Shown: piece after piece, positions 15,249 to 23,667 of the stretch
Layout of the letters: each line of letters opens with the position of its first letter
Numbering within the stretch: position 1 is the stretch's first letter
Origin: Candidatus Methylomirabilota bacterium
GTDB taxonomy: Bacteria > Methylomirabilota > Methylomirabilia > Rokubacteriales > CSP1-6
Direction of reading: 5' to 3'
Assembly: GCA_035936835.1 (NCBI GenBank)
Contig: DASYVT010000139.1
Location: 1-45,366, forward strand
Length of the DNA: 45,366 bases
The notes under the pieces: model-generated
Database searches by the model: none
What the model saw: only the letters and a program-made list of their open reading frames with translations
What the model was told of the DNA's origin: nothing
Position numbers and translations under genes: made by a program

Positions 15249-15280
15249 TAATAGTGTGTTGGTACATTGATACACTATTA
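15249..15280. promoter_or_regulatory. Perfect inverted repeat, likely GntR operator
   Basis: TAATAGTGT (15249-15257) and ACACTATTA (15272-15280) are exact inverted copies separated by 14 bases. The segment is strikingly AT-rich for this genome and overlaps the candidate -10 box. It lies about 40 bases before the small-protein start. Confidence 0.7.
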
Positions 15281-15295
15281 ACAGGCCAAACGCAA
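15267..15295 (-). promoter_or_regulatory. Candidate promoter for the small protein-GntR-HAD genes
   Basis: On the minus strand TTGCGT (15295-15290) and TATCAA (15272-15267) have 17-base spacing. The -10 box lies within the inverted repeat, which would let a bound repressor block polymerase. Confidence 0.5.
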
Positions 15296-15339
15296 GTCCC
15301 GGCGACACAACTGGGCGGGCCCGAAAACACCCCCGCTCT

Positions 15340-16686
15340 CTAGACGAGCCAGCGCAGCAGGAGCGTGGCGAGAGAGAGAAAGATCGTGACGCCTAGGACG
15401 TCCTGGAAGGCGGTCTCGAACGGGCCGGCCGTGAGGGCGGGGTCGAAGCCCAGCCGCTTGGACAGCATGGGGATCGCCGTCCCCGCGCAGCCCGAGAGAT
15501 TGACCGAGACGAACATGGAGGTGGCGACCACGAACCCGAAGGTGAAGGAGTGCCACAAGAGCCCGATCGAGCCGACCACCACGGCGCAGACGGCCCCGAG
15601 GATTGCGGACGTCTGGATCTGCCGCCAGAGCGGCTCCCACCAGCGGCTGAGCTGGACCTGTCCGGTCGCCAGCCCCCGCACGACCATCGTTACCGACTGG
15701 AGGCCCGTGTTGCCGGAGATCGCCTGGATCACCGGCATAAAGGAAGCCAGGAGGATGACCTTGCCGAGGGTCTGATCGAAGTAGTGGATGACCACGCCCG
15801 CCAGCATCTCGATGAGCAGCGTCAGCAGCACCCATGGCAGGCGCAGCATGGCGACCTGGCGCGGGGAGCGACGCTCGAGCTCGGCGGCATCCGAGCCGGC
15901 CATGCGGAAGATGTCTTCCGATGCTTCCTCCTGGACCACGTCCATGACGTCGTCCACGGTGATGGTGCCCACCAGCCGGTTCTGGTCGTCCACGACCGGG
16001 ACGGTCACGAGGTCGTACTTCGCGACGACCCGCGCGACCTCCTCCTTGTCCATCGTCGCGTTAACGCTCACGACCTCCTCTTCTTGGAGGATGCCGAGGA
16101 TGAGGCTGCGCGGATCGGCGAGAAGGAGGCGCCGCAGCGGCACCCGCCCGATGAGGTGCTGGTGATCGTCCACCGCGTACACGCCGAACGGGCGCTCCTC
16201 GGTGACGGTCTTCCTGATGTGCTGGATGGCCTCCTCGACCGTCAGCGTCTCGCGGATTGCCACGACGTCCTGGGACATGAGGCGCCCCGCCGAGTCTTCG
16301 GGATACTCGAGGATGTCCTGAATCTCTTCCGACTTCTCCTCTTCCATGAGGTCCAGGATCTTTTCCGCATGCTCGCTCGAGAGCTCGTCCACGACGTCGG
16401 CCGCGTGCTCCGCCGGCATCCGGTCGAGGATCATCGACACCTCGACGTCGTCCAGGGAGCGCACCAGCTCGAGCAGCGTGGCGTCGTCGAGCTCGGACAG
16501 GACGTCGCCGGCCTGGTCCTGCCGGAGCGAGCGGAAGATCGTCGCGCGGTCGGCGAGCGGCAGCTGCTGGAGCACGTGGGCGATGTCGGCCGCGTGGGCT
16601 TCGACGAGCGCCTGCGCCGCGCGAGGGTCGTCGCGGTTCTGGAGCAGCTCTTCGGCTGCGCGCAGCAGGCGCTGGTTCGTGTCCAT
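15340..16686 (-). CDS. mgtE: Magnesium transporter MgtE
   Basis: The 448-residue protein has the full MgtE layout: cytosolic superhelical N domain (about 1-130, repeats such as ELDDATLLELVRSLDDVEVSMILDRM), paired CBS domains (about 130-255, GRLMSQDVVAIRETLTVEEA and VSVNATMDKEEVARVV) that sense Mg2+, and five C-terminal membrane helices with the pore-motif segment SGNTGLQSVTMVVRGLATGQV. It imports Mg2+ (possibly Co2+) across the inner membrane. ATG at 16686 is chosen because the 33 extra upstream residues are not family-like. A TACAAT box lies about 17-22 bases upstream. No clear Mg-sensing leader is visible in the 175-base gap upstream. Confidence 0.93.
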   Translation of the reverse strand: MDTNQRLLRAAEELLQNRDDPRAAQALVEAHAADIAHVLQQLPLADRATIFRSLRQDQAGDVLSELDDATLLELVRSLDDVEVSMILDRMPAEHAADVVDELSSEHAEKILDLMEEEKSEEIQDILEYPEDSAGRLMSQDVVAIRETLTVEEAIQHIRKTVTEERPFGVYAVDDHQHLIGRVPLRRLLLADPRSLILGILQEEEVVSVNATMDKEEVARVVAKYDLVTVPVVDDQNRLVGTITVDDVMDVVQEEASEDIFRMAGSDAAELERRSPRQVAMLRLPWVLLTLLIEMLAGVVIHYFDQTLGKVILLASFMPVIQAISGNTGLQSVTMVVRGLATGQVQLSRWWEPLWRQIQTSAILGAVCAVVVGSIGLLWHSFTFGFVVATSMFVSVNLSGCAGTAIPMLSKRLGFDPALTAGPFETAFQDVLGVTIFLSLATLLLRWLV

Positions 16687-16861
16687 GATGTGATATCCGG
16701 AATCGATTGTACCGGGCCGCCCGCGTCGCCGCGACGGAATAACGACCAGTAGAGGTCGTGCCGGCGCAGCCGCGATACCCCTCACAGAGTGGGGCGTCGG
16801 CTACAGACTCGCGGCCGAGTAGGGCCGTGCCCGGGGGCCGTGGTAGCCTGACGGTATCCGT

Positions 16862-18232
16862 ATGGCGCACCTCCGCGCGTTCTCCGGCTTGCTCCTCGCG
16901 GGACTCGTGGCCGTCTCCGCCGGCCCCGCGCAGGCCCTCGAAGAGGCCGATCGCCTCATGCTGGTAGGCGAGAAGTCCTACGAGGACGGGCTCTACGCGC
17001 TCTCCCGTCGCACGCTCGAGCGCTTCCTCGAGCGCTTCCCCGGCGACAAGCGGGCCGGCGAGGCGATCCTCCTTCTGGGCAAGGCCCGGCTCGCCCAGGG
17101 GTCGCTCGACGCCGCGCTCGAGGCCTTCCGAAAGACGGAAGGGTTCACTCCCGTTCCCGGCAAGCCTCAGGAGGCGCGCTTCTGGGAGGCTGAGACGCTC
17201 TACCGGCTGAAGCGCTTCACCGACGCGCGCGCGGCCTATGCCCGCGTCATCTCGGCCGAGCCCGCCTCGCCGCTCCTCCCCGACGCCCTCTACTCGATGG
17301 GCTGGGCCGACCTCGAGCTCAAGCGGCGCGACGCGGCGGCGCTCGACTTCGGTCGGCTTGTTATGGAATTCCCGGATCACTCGGCGACGCCCTCGGCCGC
17401 GATCCAGCTCGCCCGCGCCCTCATCGAAATGAAGCGCGCTGACGAGGCTATCGTCGTGCTCGAGCCGTTCCCGACCAAGTACCCGGAGCACCGGCTGGCG
17501 CCGGAGGCGCGCTACTACCTGGCCCGCGCCCGGCTGGCGGCGGGCGACATGGACAAGGGCGTGGCCGAGCTCCGAGCCTTCGCGCGGGCCAACCCGGGGC
17601 ACGAGCTGGCGCCCGCCGCGCGCCGCGTGGCGCTTGACACCCAGATCAAGGCCGGCAAGAAGAAGGAGCTCGCCGAAGAGTACGCGGCGCTCCTCGCCCA
17701 GAAGCCTCCGGCGCCCGAAGGCCTCTACGACGCGGGCGCCATCGCGGCGGCCCTCGACCGCCCACGCGACGCAGACGCCGCGTGGGCGCGGCTCAGGAAA
17801 GAATTCCCGGAGCACGTCTTGACCGCCCGCGCCTCGCTGGAGCAGGCTCAGGCGGCGTTCGGCAAGAAGAACTTCAAGGACGCCGCGGCGCTGGGGCGCG
17901 CCGCCTCCAAGAGCCCCGAGGATGCCGTGCGGGGCGAGGCGCTCCTCGTCGTCGGCGAGAGCGAGATGAAGCTCCGGCACCCCGCCCAGGCGCTCCCCGC
18001 CTTCCAGGCCGCGGCGGACACGCCCGGGCTCGAGCCGGCGCTGCATTTTCGCGCGCTGGCAGGCAGCGGGCTTGCCCAGGAGGACCAGAAGCAGTGGGCG
18101 CAGGCCGCGAAGTACTACGAGGAGGTCGCCGAGAGGAGCCCGGACAAGACGCTGGCCACGTGGGCCAAGACGCGCCGCGCGGCCATCGCCGCCAACCTCA
18201 AGCCGGCGCCCAGGGCGGACAAGAAGCGATGA
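16862..18232 (+). CDS. Secreted tetratricopeptide-repeat protein
   Basis: The 456-residue protein starts with a signal peptide (FSGLLLAGLVAVSAGPAQA, cleavage after AQA at about residue 26). The mature part is almost wholly TPR/Sel1-like helices: LMLVGEKSYEDGLYALSRRTLERFLERFP, AILLLGKARLAQGSLDAALEAFRK, ARYYLARARLAAGDMDKGVAELRAF and so on, resembling the YbgF/BamD outer-membrane lipoprotein type but without a lipobox. It probably acts as a periplasmic scaffold. Its TGA overlaps the ATG of the next TPR gene, so the two form one unit and likely one complex. Confidence 0.78.
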   Translation: MAHLRAFSGLLLAGLVAVSAGPAQALEEADRLMLVGEKSYEDGLYALSRRTLERFLERFPGDKRAGEAILLLGKARLAQGSLDAALEAFRKTEGFTPVPGKPQEARFWEAETLYRLKRFTDARAAYARVISAEPASPLLPDALYSMGWADLELKRRDAAALDFGRLVMEFPDHSATPSAAIQLARALIEMKRADEAIVVLEPFPTKYPEHRLAPEARYYLARARLAAGDMDKGVAELRAFARANPGHELAPAARRVALDTQIKAGKKKELAEEYAALLAQKPPAPEGLYDAGAIAAALDRPRDADAAWARLRKEFPEHVLTARASLEQAQAAFGKKNFKDAAALGRAASKSPEDAVRGEALLVVGESEMKLRHPAQALPAFQAAADTPGLEPALHFRALAGSGLAQEDQKQWAQAAKYYEEVAERSPDKTLATWAKTRRAAIAANLKPAPRADKKR

Positions 18233-21210
18233 CCCGCGCGCTCCTCTCGATCGCGATCCTGCTGCTGTCCGCTGCGCCTCCTGCCGCCGCCGCCGAGCCG
18301 CAGTTCAAGATGCCGCCGCCCGACCTGGCCCAGGTCCTGCCGCTGGTCTCGCCGGCGCTGGACAAGCCGGCGCTTCCTGGCTCGCTCGCGGCGTATCCGC
18401 CCTCGCCCCAACCGGTGCCGCCGCTGCCGCGGGCCCGCGTGGAGACCGACCTCGCGGTCCAGCCCGTGGCGGCCGCGCCGCCGCCGCGCTTCCTCGCGTG
18501 CAACCCGCTCGGCACCGTGCTCGGCGTCGTCTCCGAGCTCGTCGAATGCGGCCGCGCGCGCTTCCAGCGCGGCGAGTACGAGGACGCGCGCGAAGCGCTC
18601 GACGGCGCCGTCAAGCGCGCCTCCGACGCCGCCCTGCTTCGAGAAGCGCGCTACTGGCTGGGCGAGACCCTGATCCGGCTCGGCCGGCCCGACCAGGCGG
18701 CGCAAGCGATGCTTCTCGTGGTCCACGCCGACCCGCGCTCGGACGTGGGCTTTCACGCCGCGCTCAAGTATGGCTGGCTGTCGCTGATGGCGGGCGATCC
18801 GGCGCGCGCGCTCGCGACGCTGGACGCGCTCGTCAAGGTCGGCCCTTCGCCCGCACTCGTGCCTTGGGCTCAGCACGGCCGCGCCGTGGCGCTTTACGGT
18901 CTCGGGCGCTATGCCGAAGCGCGCGAGGTCTGGACCCGGCTTCTCGGCCAAACGCTACCCGTGCCGGTGGCGGGCGAGGCGCCTTTCTGGCTCGGCGACA
19001 CGCTGGGGCGGCTCGGCGAGTACAAGGACGCCGTCGCGCGGCTCAAGACCTTTACCGGCGGCGGCCCGCGCCTCCTGATCGACACGGGGCTCCTGCGCTT
19101 GGCCTGGTGGAGCCGGGCGGCAGGTGAGCCGCTCGCGGCCGTGCAGACCTACCGCGGGGCGATGTCGGCCTATCCGAAGCTGCCCGAGATCCTCTGGGCG
19201 AGGGCCGGGCTCGTGCTGGCCCTCCTCGACCTCGACGACTACGCGGCCGCCCTCGACGAAGCGCGCACCCTCGACGCCGCCGACAAGACGGGCGCGCTCG
19301 GCCTGCCTGTGCTCCTGGCAGTGGATCGTTGGGCGACGGAAAAGCGCCGCGCCGATGACGCGCGGGCGCTCGAGCAGGAGCTTCTCGGACGCACCCTCGA
19401 GCCCGCCACCCGCGCCTACGTCCTCCTGCTGGCCGGCGAGGTCGAACGCGACGCCGGCCAGATGTCGGAGGCCCACGGCCGCTTCGAGCTGGTCCTGGCG
19501 CGTCCCGGGGCGCCGGCGCTCGGCTGGTTCGCGGGGCTGCGCCTTGCGCAGATGGATCTCGAGAGCCGCGAGATCGCCCAGGCGCGGACGCGCATCGACG
19601 CGCTCCTCAACGAGCCGCTGTCGGCCGAGCTCCGCGGCGCGGCCCTCGCGCTCGCCGGCGAGGCCGCCTACGCCGGTCGCGCCTGGGACGAGGCCGCGGC
19701 GCGCTACAGCCGGTTCCTCGCCGAGTTCCCGACCTCGCCGCAGGCGCCCTCGGTCATGCTGGCGCTCGGCTGGGCGGAGTTCCGTCGCGGGCGTTTCGAG
19801 GCGGCGCGCGACACCTGGACGCGCTTCGCCACGATCAACCGCGCCGATCCGCGGGCGCCCGCCGCGCTCCTCCTGGCGGCGGAGCTCGCGGCGCGCTCGG
19901 GCGACACCGTGGGCGCCCGCGCGCTCCTCGACGGGCTCGTCACGCGCTACCCGGAAGGCGAGTACGCGGACATCGCGCGGCTCAACCGCTCGATTCTCGC
20001 CATCCGCGCCGGCCGGGCCTCGAGCGCTCTCGGCGATCTCACGGAGCTGATCCGCCGCGCGCCGCTGTCTCCCTACACGGGTCGGATGCGGCTCGCGCGC
20101 GGCGTGGTCCTCGTGACGGACGGCAAGGGGGCGGAGGCCGCGCGCGAGTTCAAGAGTGCGCAGGGGCAGGGCGAGGGCGCTTCGGCGAACCTGGGGCTCG
20201 GGCGCGTCGCCTTCGATCGCGGGCAGTGGGACGAAGCCGAGCGGGAATTCGTCGAGGCGCGCGACACGGGGGCGGGCGCCGTCGCGGCCTCGGCCGAGTA
20301 CGGCATCGCCGCCGTGCTGTGGAACCAGGGCAAGACCGACGAGTTCAAGCGATTCGCCCAGGCGCTGCTCGCTCGGCCGCCCGACCCGGCCAACACGCCC
20401 AACGTGCTCGCGGCCGCGGCGGCGCTGGCGGCCGAGGAGGGACGATGGAAGGACGCGCGCACGCTGGCGATGCGCACGGTCGGCGAATTCCCGACGACCG
20501 ATGCCGCGCCGGCGGCGCTGTCGCTCGTAGGCACGGCGGCCGGGCGCGGCGGCGAATGGCCGCTGGCGAGCGAGACCTTCCAGCTGCTGACCGAGCGCTA
20601 CCCCGGCTACAAGACCGGGCGCGAGGCGCGCCTCGACTACGCCGAGGCGCTCTACAGGACGGGCGCGCTCGCCGAGGCCTCCGCGAAGCTCCAGGAGATC
20701 ATCGACGCCTCGCCAAGGGACCCTGAGCTGCCGCGCGCGCTCATACTGCTCGGCCGCACCCACGAGGCCCGCGGCGACGGGGCCTCGGCGCTCGACGTCT
20801 ACAAGCGCGTGGGGCGCGAGTACCCCGCTTTCGAGGGCGCGGCGCTCCTCGGCAATGCCCGCGTGCTCCTGCTCGCGGGCAACTGGGACGAGGCGCGGCC
20901 GCTCCTCGAGCGCGCGGTGGCGGCGGGGGATGCGGCCGTGGCCGTCGAGGCCGCATACCGCTTGGGCGAGGGGCTCCGGGGCGCGGGCCGTCACCAGCAG
21001 GCCGTCGACTCGTACATGACGGCGGCCTACGTCGCGCCCGACACGCCGCTCGCGCGCCGCGCGCTCCTCGGCGCCGGGCAGTCCTTCACCGCGCTCAAGC
21101 AGCCCGACTCGGCGATCATCGTATACAAGAAGCTGCTGGCGGGGAAAAGCGTCGAGCCTGACGTGGCCGACGCCGCGAAGAAGGGACTGCGAGCCCTCGG
21201 GGTGAACTAG
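18229..21210 (+). CDS. Large secreted tetratricopeptide-repeat protein
   Basis: The 993-residue protein begins with a signal peptide (ALLSIAILLLSAAPPAAAA) and a proline-rich stretch (about 20-80), followed by some twenty TPR-like helical pairs (ARFQRGEYEDAREALDGAVKR, EAPFWLGDTLGRLGEYKDAVARLKTF, MLALGWAEFRRGRFEAARDTWTRF and others) to the end. The ATG at 18229 overlaps the previous stop (ATGA). Such long periplasmic TPR proteins in diderms usually organise envelope complexes; no catalytic motif is visible. Its TAG stop is part of an 18-base perfect palindrome shared with the convergent selenoprotein gene. Confidence 0.78.
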   Translation: MTRALLSIAILLLSAAPPAAAAEPQFKMPPPDLAQVLPLVSPALDKPALPGSLAAYPPSPQPVPPLPRARVETDLAVQPVAAAPPPRFLACNPLGTVLGVVSELVECGRARFQRGEYEDAREALDGAVKRASDAALLREARYWLGETLIRLGRPDQAAQAMLLVVHADPRSDVGFHAALKYGWLSLMAGDPARALATLDALVKVGPSPALVPWAQHGRAVALYGLGRYAEAREVWTRLLGQTLPVPVAGEAPFWLGDTLGRLGEYKDAVARLKTFTGGGPRLLIDTGLLRLAWWSRAAGEPLAAVQTYRGAMSAYPKLPEILWARAGLVLALLDLDDYAAALDEARTLDAADKTGALGLPVLLAVDRWATEKRRADDARALEQELLGRTLEPATRAYVLLLAGEVERDAGQMSEAHGRFELVLARPGAPALGWFAGLRLAQMDLESREIAQARTRIDALLNEPLSAELRGAALALAGEAAYAGRAWDEAAARYSRFLAEFPTSPQAPSVMLALGWAEFRRGRFEAARDTWTRFATINRADPRAPAALLLAAELAARSGDTVGARALLDGLVTRYPEGEYADIARLNRSILAIRAGRASSALGDLTELIRRAPLSPYTGRMRLARGVVLVTDGKGAEAAREFKSAQGQGEGASANLGLGRVAFDRGQWDEAEREFVEARDTGAGAVAASAEYGIAAVLWNQGKTDEFKRFAQALLARPPDPANTPNVLAAAAALAAEEGRWKDARTLAMRTVGEFPTTDAAPAALSLVGTAAGRGGEWPLASETFQLLTERYPGYKTGREARLDYAEALYRTGALAEASAKLQEIIDASPRDPELPRALILLGRTHEARGDGASALDVYKRVGREYPAFEGAALLGNARVLLLAGNWDEARPLLERAVAAGDAAVAVEAAYRLGEGLRGAGRHQQAVDSYMTAAYVAPDTPLARRALLGAGQSFTALKQPDSAIIVYKKLLAGKSVEPDVADAAKKGLRALGVN

Positions 21211-21225
21211 CCCCAATTGGGGCTA
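21208..21225. terminator. 18-bp perfect palindrome containing both stop codons of convergent genes
   Basis: TAGCCCCAATTGGGGCTA is fully self-complementary. Its first three bases are the stop of the plus-strand TPR gene and its last three, read on the other strand, are the TAG stop of the minus-strand peroxiredoxin-like gene. It can serve as a two-way hairpin; no T-tract follows. Confidence 0.7.
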
Positions 21226-21753
21226 ACCCAAGGCGGCCACGACGTCGGACATCGGCGCGTGGTCGCCCGCGAAGCGGTCGCGCCATTCGTAGCGCACGCG
21301 ATCCGCCGGCCCCAGCACGAAGACGCCGCCCTGCTGCACCGGATTGCCCCGCCGCGCTCCCTGCCTGAAGCCCTTCGCAATGGCCCGCAGACCCTTCAAG
21401 AAGCTCCCGGGATGGAAGGTCCTGCCCCAGCCATAGGCGAGGCCCGCCGCGCGGAAGGTCTGGAGCGACGGGTCCGCGTAGAGCGGGCCCGCGTAGCCCG
21501 TGACTTCACGGAAACCCTTCAGGTGCTCGGGCCTGCCCGGCCCGACGACGACGAGCGCGGCGCCCCGTCGCTCGATCCCGGGCTGCGCGGCGGCCAGGTC
21601 AGCGACCTGCTGACGGCAGAAGATTCAGCCGAAGTGGCGGACGAAGGCGAGGACGGCCTGCCGGTCGGCCCAGGAGCCGCCGAGCGTGACGGCGCGACCC
21701 TCGGCGTCGAGGACCGTGAGGCGCGCGAGCCGCGATGCCACGGTGTCGGACAT
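21223..21753 (-). CDS. Peroxiredoxin-like (AhpC/TSA-type) protein with predicted selenocysteine
   Basis: On the minus strand from ATG 21753 to TAG 21223 the frame is open for 176 residues except for one TGA at 21627-21625, codon 43. Around it the protein reads LAFVRHFG-U-IFCRQQVADL, exactly where thioredoxin-fold peroxiredoxin-like proteins carry their FGCxxCR redox motif, so U43/Cys46 would form a UxxC pair. Later blocks fit the same fold: RRGAALVVVGPGRPEHLKGF, GPLYADPSLQTFRAAGLAYG, NPVQQGGVFVLGPADRVRY. A perfect hairpin begins 10 bases after the TGA. The alternative is a Cys codon mutated to stop. Likely role: thiol/selenol peroxidase or disulfide reductase in the cytoplasm. Standard gene finders would split or miss it. 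Confidence 0.8.
21598..21614 (-). promoter_or_regulatory. SECIS-like hairpin for UGA recoding
   Basis: Minus strand GTCAGC-AGGTC-GCTGAC: six perfect base pairs closing a 5-base loop. The loop matches the AGGUC(U) apical loop of the E. coli fdhF SECIS element, and it starts 16 bases after the UGA, close to the 17 in fdhF. Lower pairing GCC/GGC with a two-base bulge may extend the stem. Confidence 0.7.
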
Positions 21754-21812
21754 GGCGCGACTCTACCCGCTTCCGCGGGGGCCTGCCCGACGAGTACAAT
21801 GGGCGCCACTTT

Positions 21813-23633
21813 ATGAAGGGCTACGGGGGACGCATTCTCTTCGTCGACGTCACGCGCGGCACGAGCCGCGTCGAGGCCTTGGGCGAGGAGACCGCGCGGG
21901 CGCTCCTCGGCGGCAACGGGCTCGCCGCGCGGCTCCTGCTCGATCACGTGCCCGTTGGGACGGACCCCTACGACCCGGCCAACGCGGTTGTCTTCGCCGT
22001 GGGACCGATCACCGACACGACGGTGCCGGGCAACAGCCGCGCCTGCGTCGCCTCCAAGTCGCCGCTGACCGGTCTCTTTTTCGATTCGACCTTCGGGGGA
22101 CGCTGGCCCGCGACCATGAAGCGCACGGGCTTCGACGCCATCGTCATCACGGGACAGGCGGCCGCGCCCGTCTATTTAAAGGTAGGGGAGGCGGGGGTCG
22201 AGGTGAAGCCGGCGGCCGGCCTCTGGGGGCAGACGACCCGCGATACCGTGCACGCCATCCAGGCCGTCGAAGGCGCCGAGACGGACGTGATGGCGATCGG
22301 CCCCGCGGGGGAGCGCCGGGTGCGCTTCGCCTGTCTCGCGACGTACTGGAAGAACCGCGAGGGCGTGGCGGGACGCGGCGGCATCGGCGCCGTGCTCGGC
22401 GCCAAGCGCGTCAAGGCCGTGGTCGTCACGGGCGGGCTCAAGACCGGGATCGCCGATCCAGCGGCCCTCAAGGCATTGCTCGAGGAGAAGCGGGAGCCGC
22501 TCACGACGGGCACCAAGGCGCTCTCGACGTACGGCACGTCCTTCCTCGTCAAGCCGATCAACACGCTGGGGGCGCTGGGATCCTACAACCTGCGCCAGGA
22601 GACCTTCGCCGAGGCCCTGGCAATCTCGGGCGAGGAGATGCACGCTCGCTACCACGACCGCGATACCACGTGCCTCAAGTGCCCTGTCGCCTGCGGCAAG
22701 CAGTACGAGATCCGCGACGGCGAGCTCAGCGGCCTCAAGGCCAAGATGCCCGAGTACGAGACCATCTTCGCCTTCGGGTCCATGTTAGGCAACGCGCACG
22801 CGGGTTCGCTCGCGAAGGCGAACGACCTCTGCGATCTCTTGGGCATGGACACCATCACCATGGGCGTGACGCTGTCCTTCGTGGCCGAGGCGCTCGAGCG
22901 CGGCTGGCTCACGCCGGACGAGATCGGGGTGCCGTTCGGCTGGGGCGACTGGCGCGGCATGCTGCGCCTCATCGAGTTGACGGCGGCGCGCGAGGGCTTC
23001 GGCGACCGCCTTGCCGAGGGTGGCTGGCGATTGGCCGAGTCCGTCCATCCCGAGGCGACCAAGACCGTCTACGCCGTCAAGCGGCTCGAGCTGCCCGCGC
23101 ACTCGGCGCGCGCGCTCAAGGGCATGTCCATCGGCTACGCGACGGCGACGCGCGGCGGCAGCCACCACGACACGCGGCCGACGCCGCAGTACGCCCAGGG
23201 CTACGATCGGCGCGGAACGGAGGGCAAGCCCGAGTTCGCCGTGCGCAGCCAGCACTTCACGGCCGTGGACGACTCGCTCGTGCTCTGCCGCTTCACGTCC
23301 GAGCGCGGCTTCGGGCTCTTCGTGGAAGAGCCCTACGCGCGCATGGTGCGCGCCGTCACCGGCTGGGACATGGGCGTGGAGGAGCTTGAGCGCGTGGGCG
23401 AGCGCGTGATCAACCTCGAGCGCCTCTTCAACGTGCGCGAGGGCGTTCGGCGCAAGGACGACGTGCTGCCCTGGCGCGTGATGCACGAACCCATCCCCGA
23501 CGGCCCCTCGGCCGGCATGTACTGCCCGCCCGAGGAGCTGTCGGCCATGCTCGGCCGTTACTACGCGCTCCGCGGCTGGGACACGGACGGCGTGCCGACG
23601 AAGGAGCGCCTAGCCTCTCTCGGCCTCGCGTGA
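21813..23633 (+). CDS. Aldehyde ferredoxin oxidoreductase family protein (tungstopterin enzyme)
   Basis: The 606-residue protein has the AFOR layout. The N-terminal domain has RILFVDVTRGTSRVE, NALxVFAVGPITDT-type text and SKSPLTGLFFDSTFGG for pterin binding. Domains 2-3 carry the 4Fe-4S ligands: CLKCPVAC (Cys287, Cys290, Cys294) and a distal cysteine in GMYCPPEE near residue 570. NREGVAGRGGIGAVLGAKRVKAV and INLERLFNVREGVRRKDD are also family hallmarks. These enzymes oxidise aldehydes to acids with ferredoxin, anaerobically or microaerobically. ATG 21813 starts the conserved N-terminus; a TACAAT box lies at 21795-21800. It diverges from the peroxiredoxin-like gene with 59 bases between. Confidence 0.92.
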   Translation: MKGYGGRILFVDVTRGTSRVEALGEETARALLGGNGLAARLLLDHVPVGTDPYDPANAVVFAVGPITDTTVPGNSRACVASKSPLTGLFFDSTFGGRWPATMKRTGFDAIVITGQAAAPVYLKVGEAGVEVKPAAGLWGQTTRDTVHAIQAVEGAETDVMAIGPAGERRVRFACLATYWKNREGVAGRGGIGAVLGAKRVKAVVVTGGLKTGIADPAALKALLEEKREPLTTGTKALSTYGTSFLVKPINTLGALGSYNLRQETFAEALAISGEEMHARYHDRDTTCLKCPVACGKQYEIRDGELSGLKAKMPEYETIFAFGSMLGNAHAGSLAKANDLCDLLGMDTITMGVTLSFVAEALERGWLTPDEIGVPFGWGDWRGMLRLIELTAAREGFGDRLAEGGWRLAESVHPEATKTVYAVKRLELPAHSARALKGMSIGYATATRGGSHHDTRPTPQYAQGYDRRGTEGKPEFAVRSQHFTAVDDSLVLCRFTSERGFGLFVEEPYARMVRAVTGWDMGVEELERVGERVINLERLFNVREGVRRKDDVLPWRVMHEPIPDGPSAGMYCPPEELSAMLGRYYALRGWDTDGVPTKERLASLGLA

Positions 23634-23667
23634 CGTCCTCTCCCCAATGCGGAGCGGGCCTTCACCT

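Noticed and set aside
16687-16861. Possible Mg-sensing riboswitch ahead of mgtE
   Set aside because: Only 175 bases are available and no M-box or ykkC-type conserved blocks could be recognised by eye.
16061-18046. 661-codon minus frame over mgtE and the TPR gene
   Set aside because: It crosses real genes on both strands and shows no domain; typical high-GC shadow.
18955-21216. 753-codon open frame antisense to the large TPR gene
   Set aside because: Composition is Arg/Gly/Val-rich shadow of a GC-biased gene; the plus strand has a signal peptide and regular TPR repeats.
21223-21753. Interpreting the in-frame TGA as a simple pseudogene
   Set aside because: Only one lesion exists, it is at the exact redox position, and a SECIS-like hairpin follows. 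Decay would not be expected to produce this combination, though it cannot be fully excluded.
21519-21947. 142-codon minus frame overlapping the start of the aldehyde oxidoreductase
   Set aside because: It is an off-frame reading of the peroxiredoxin-like gene and the divergent oxidoreductase; the UGA-containing frame fits the family instead.
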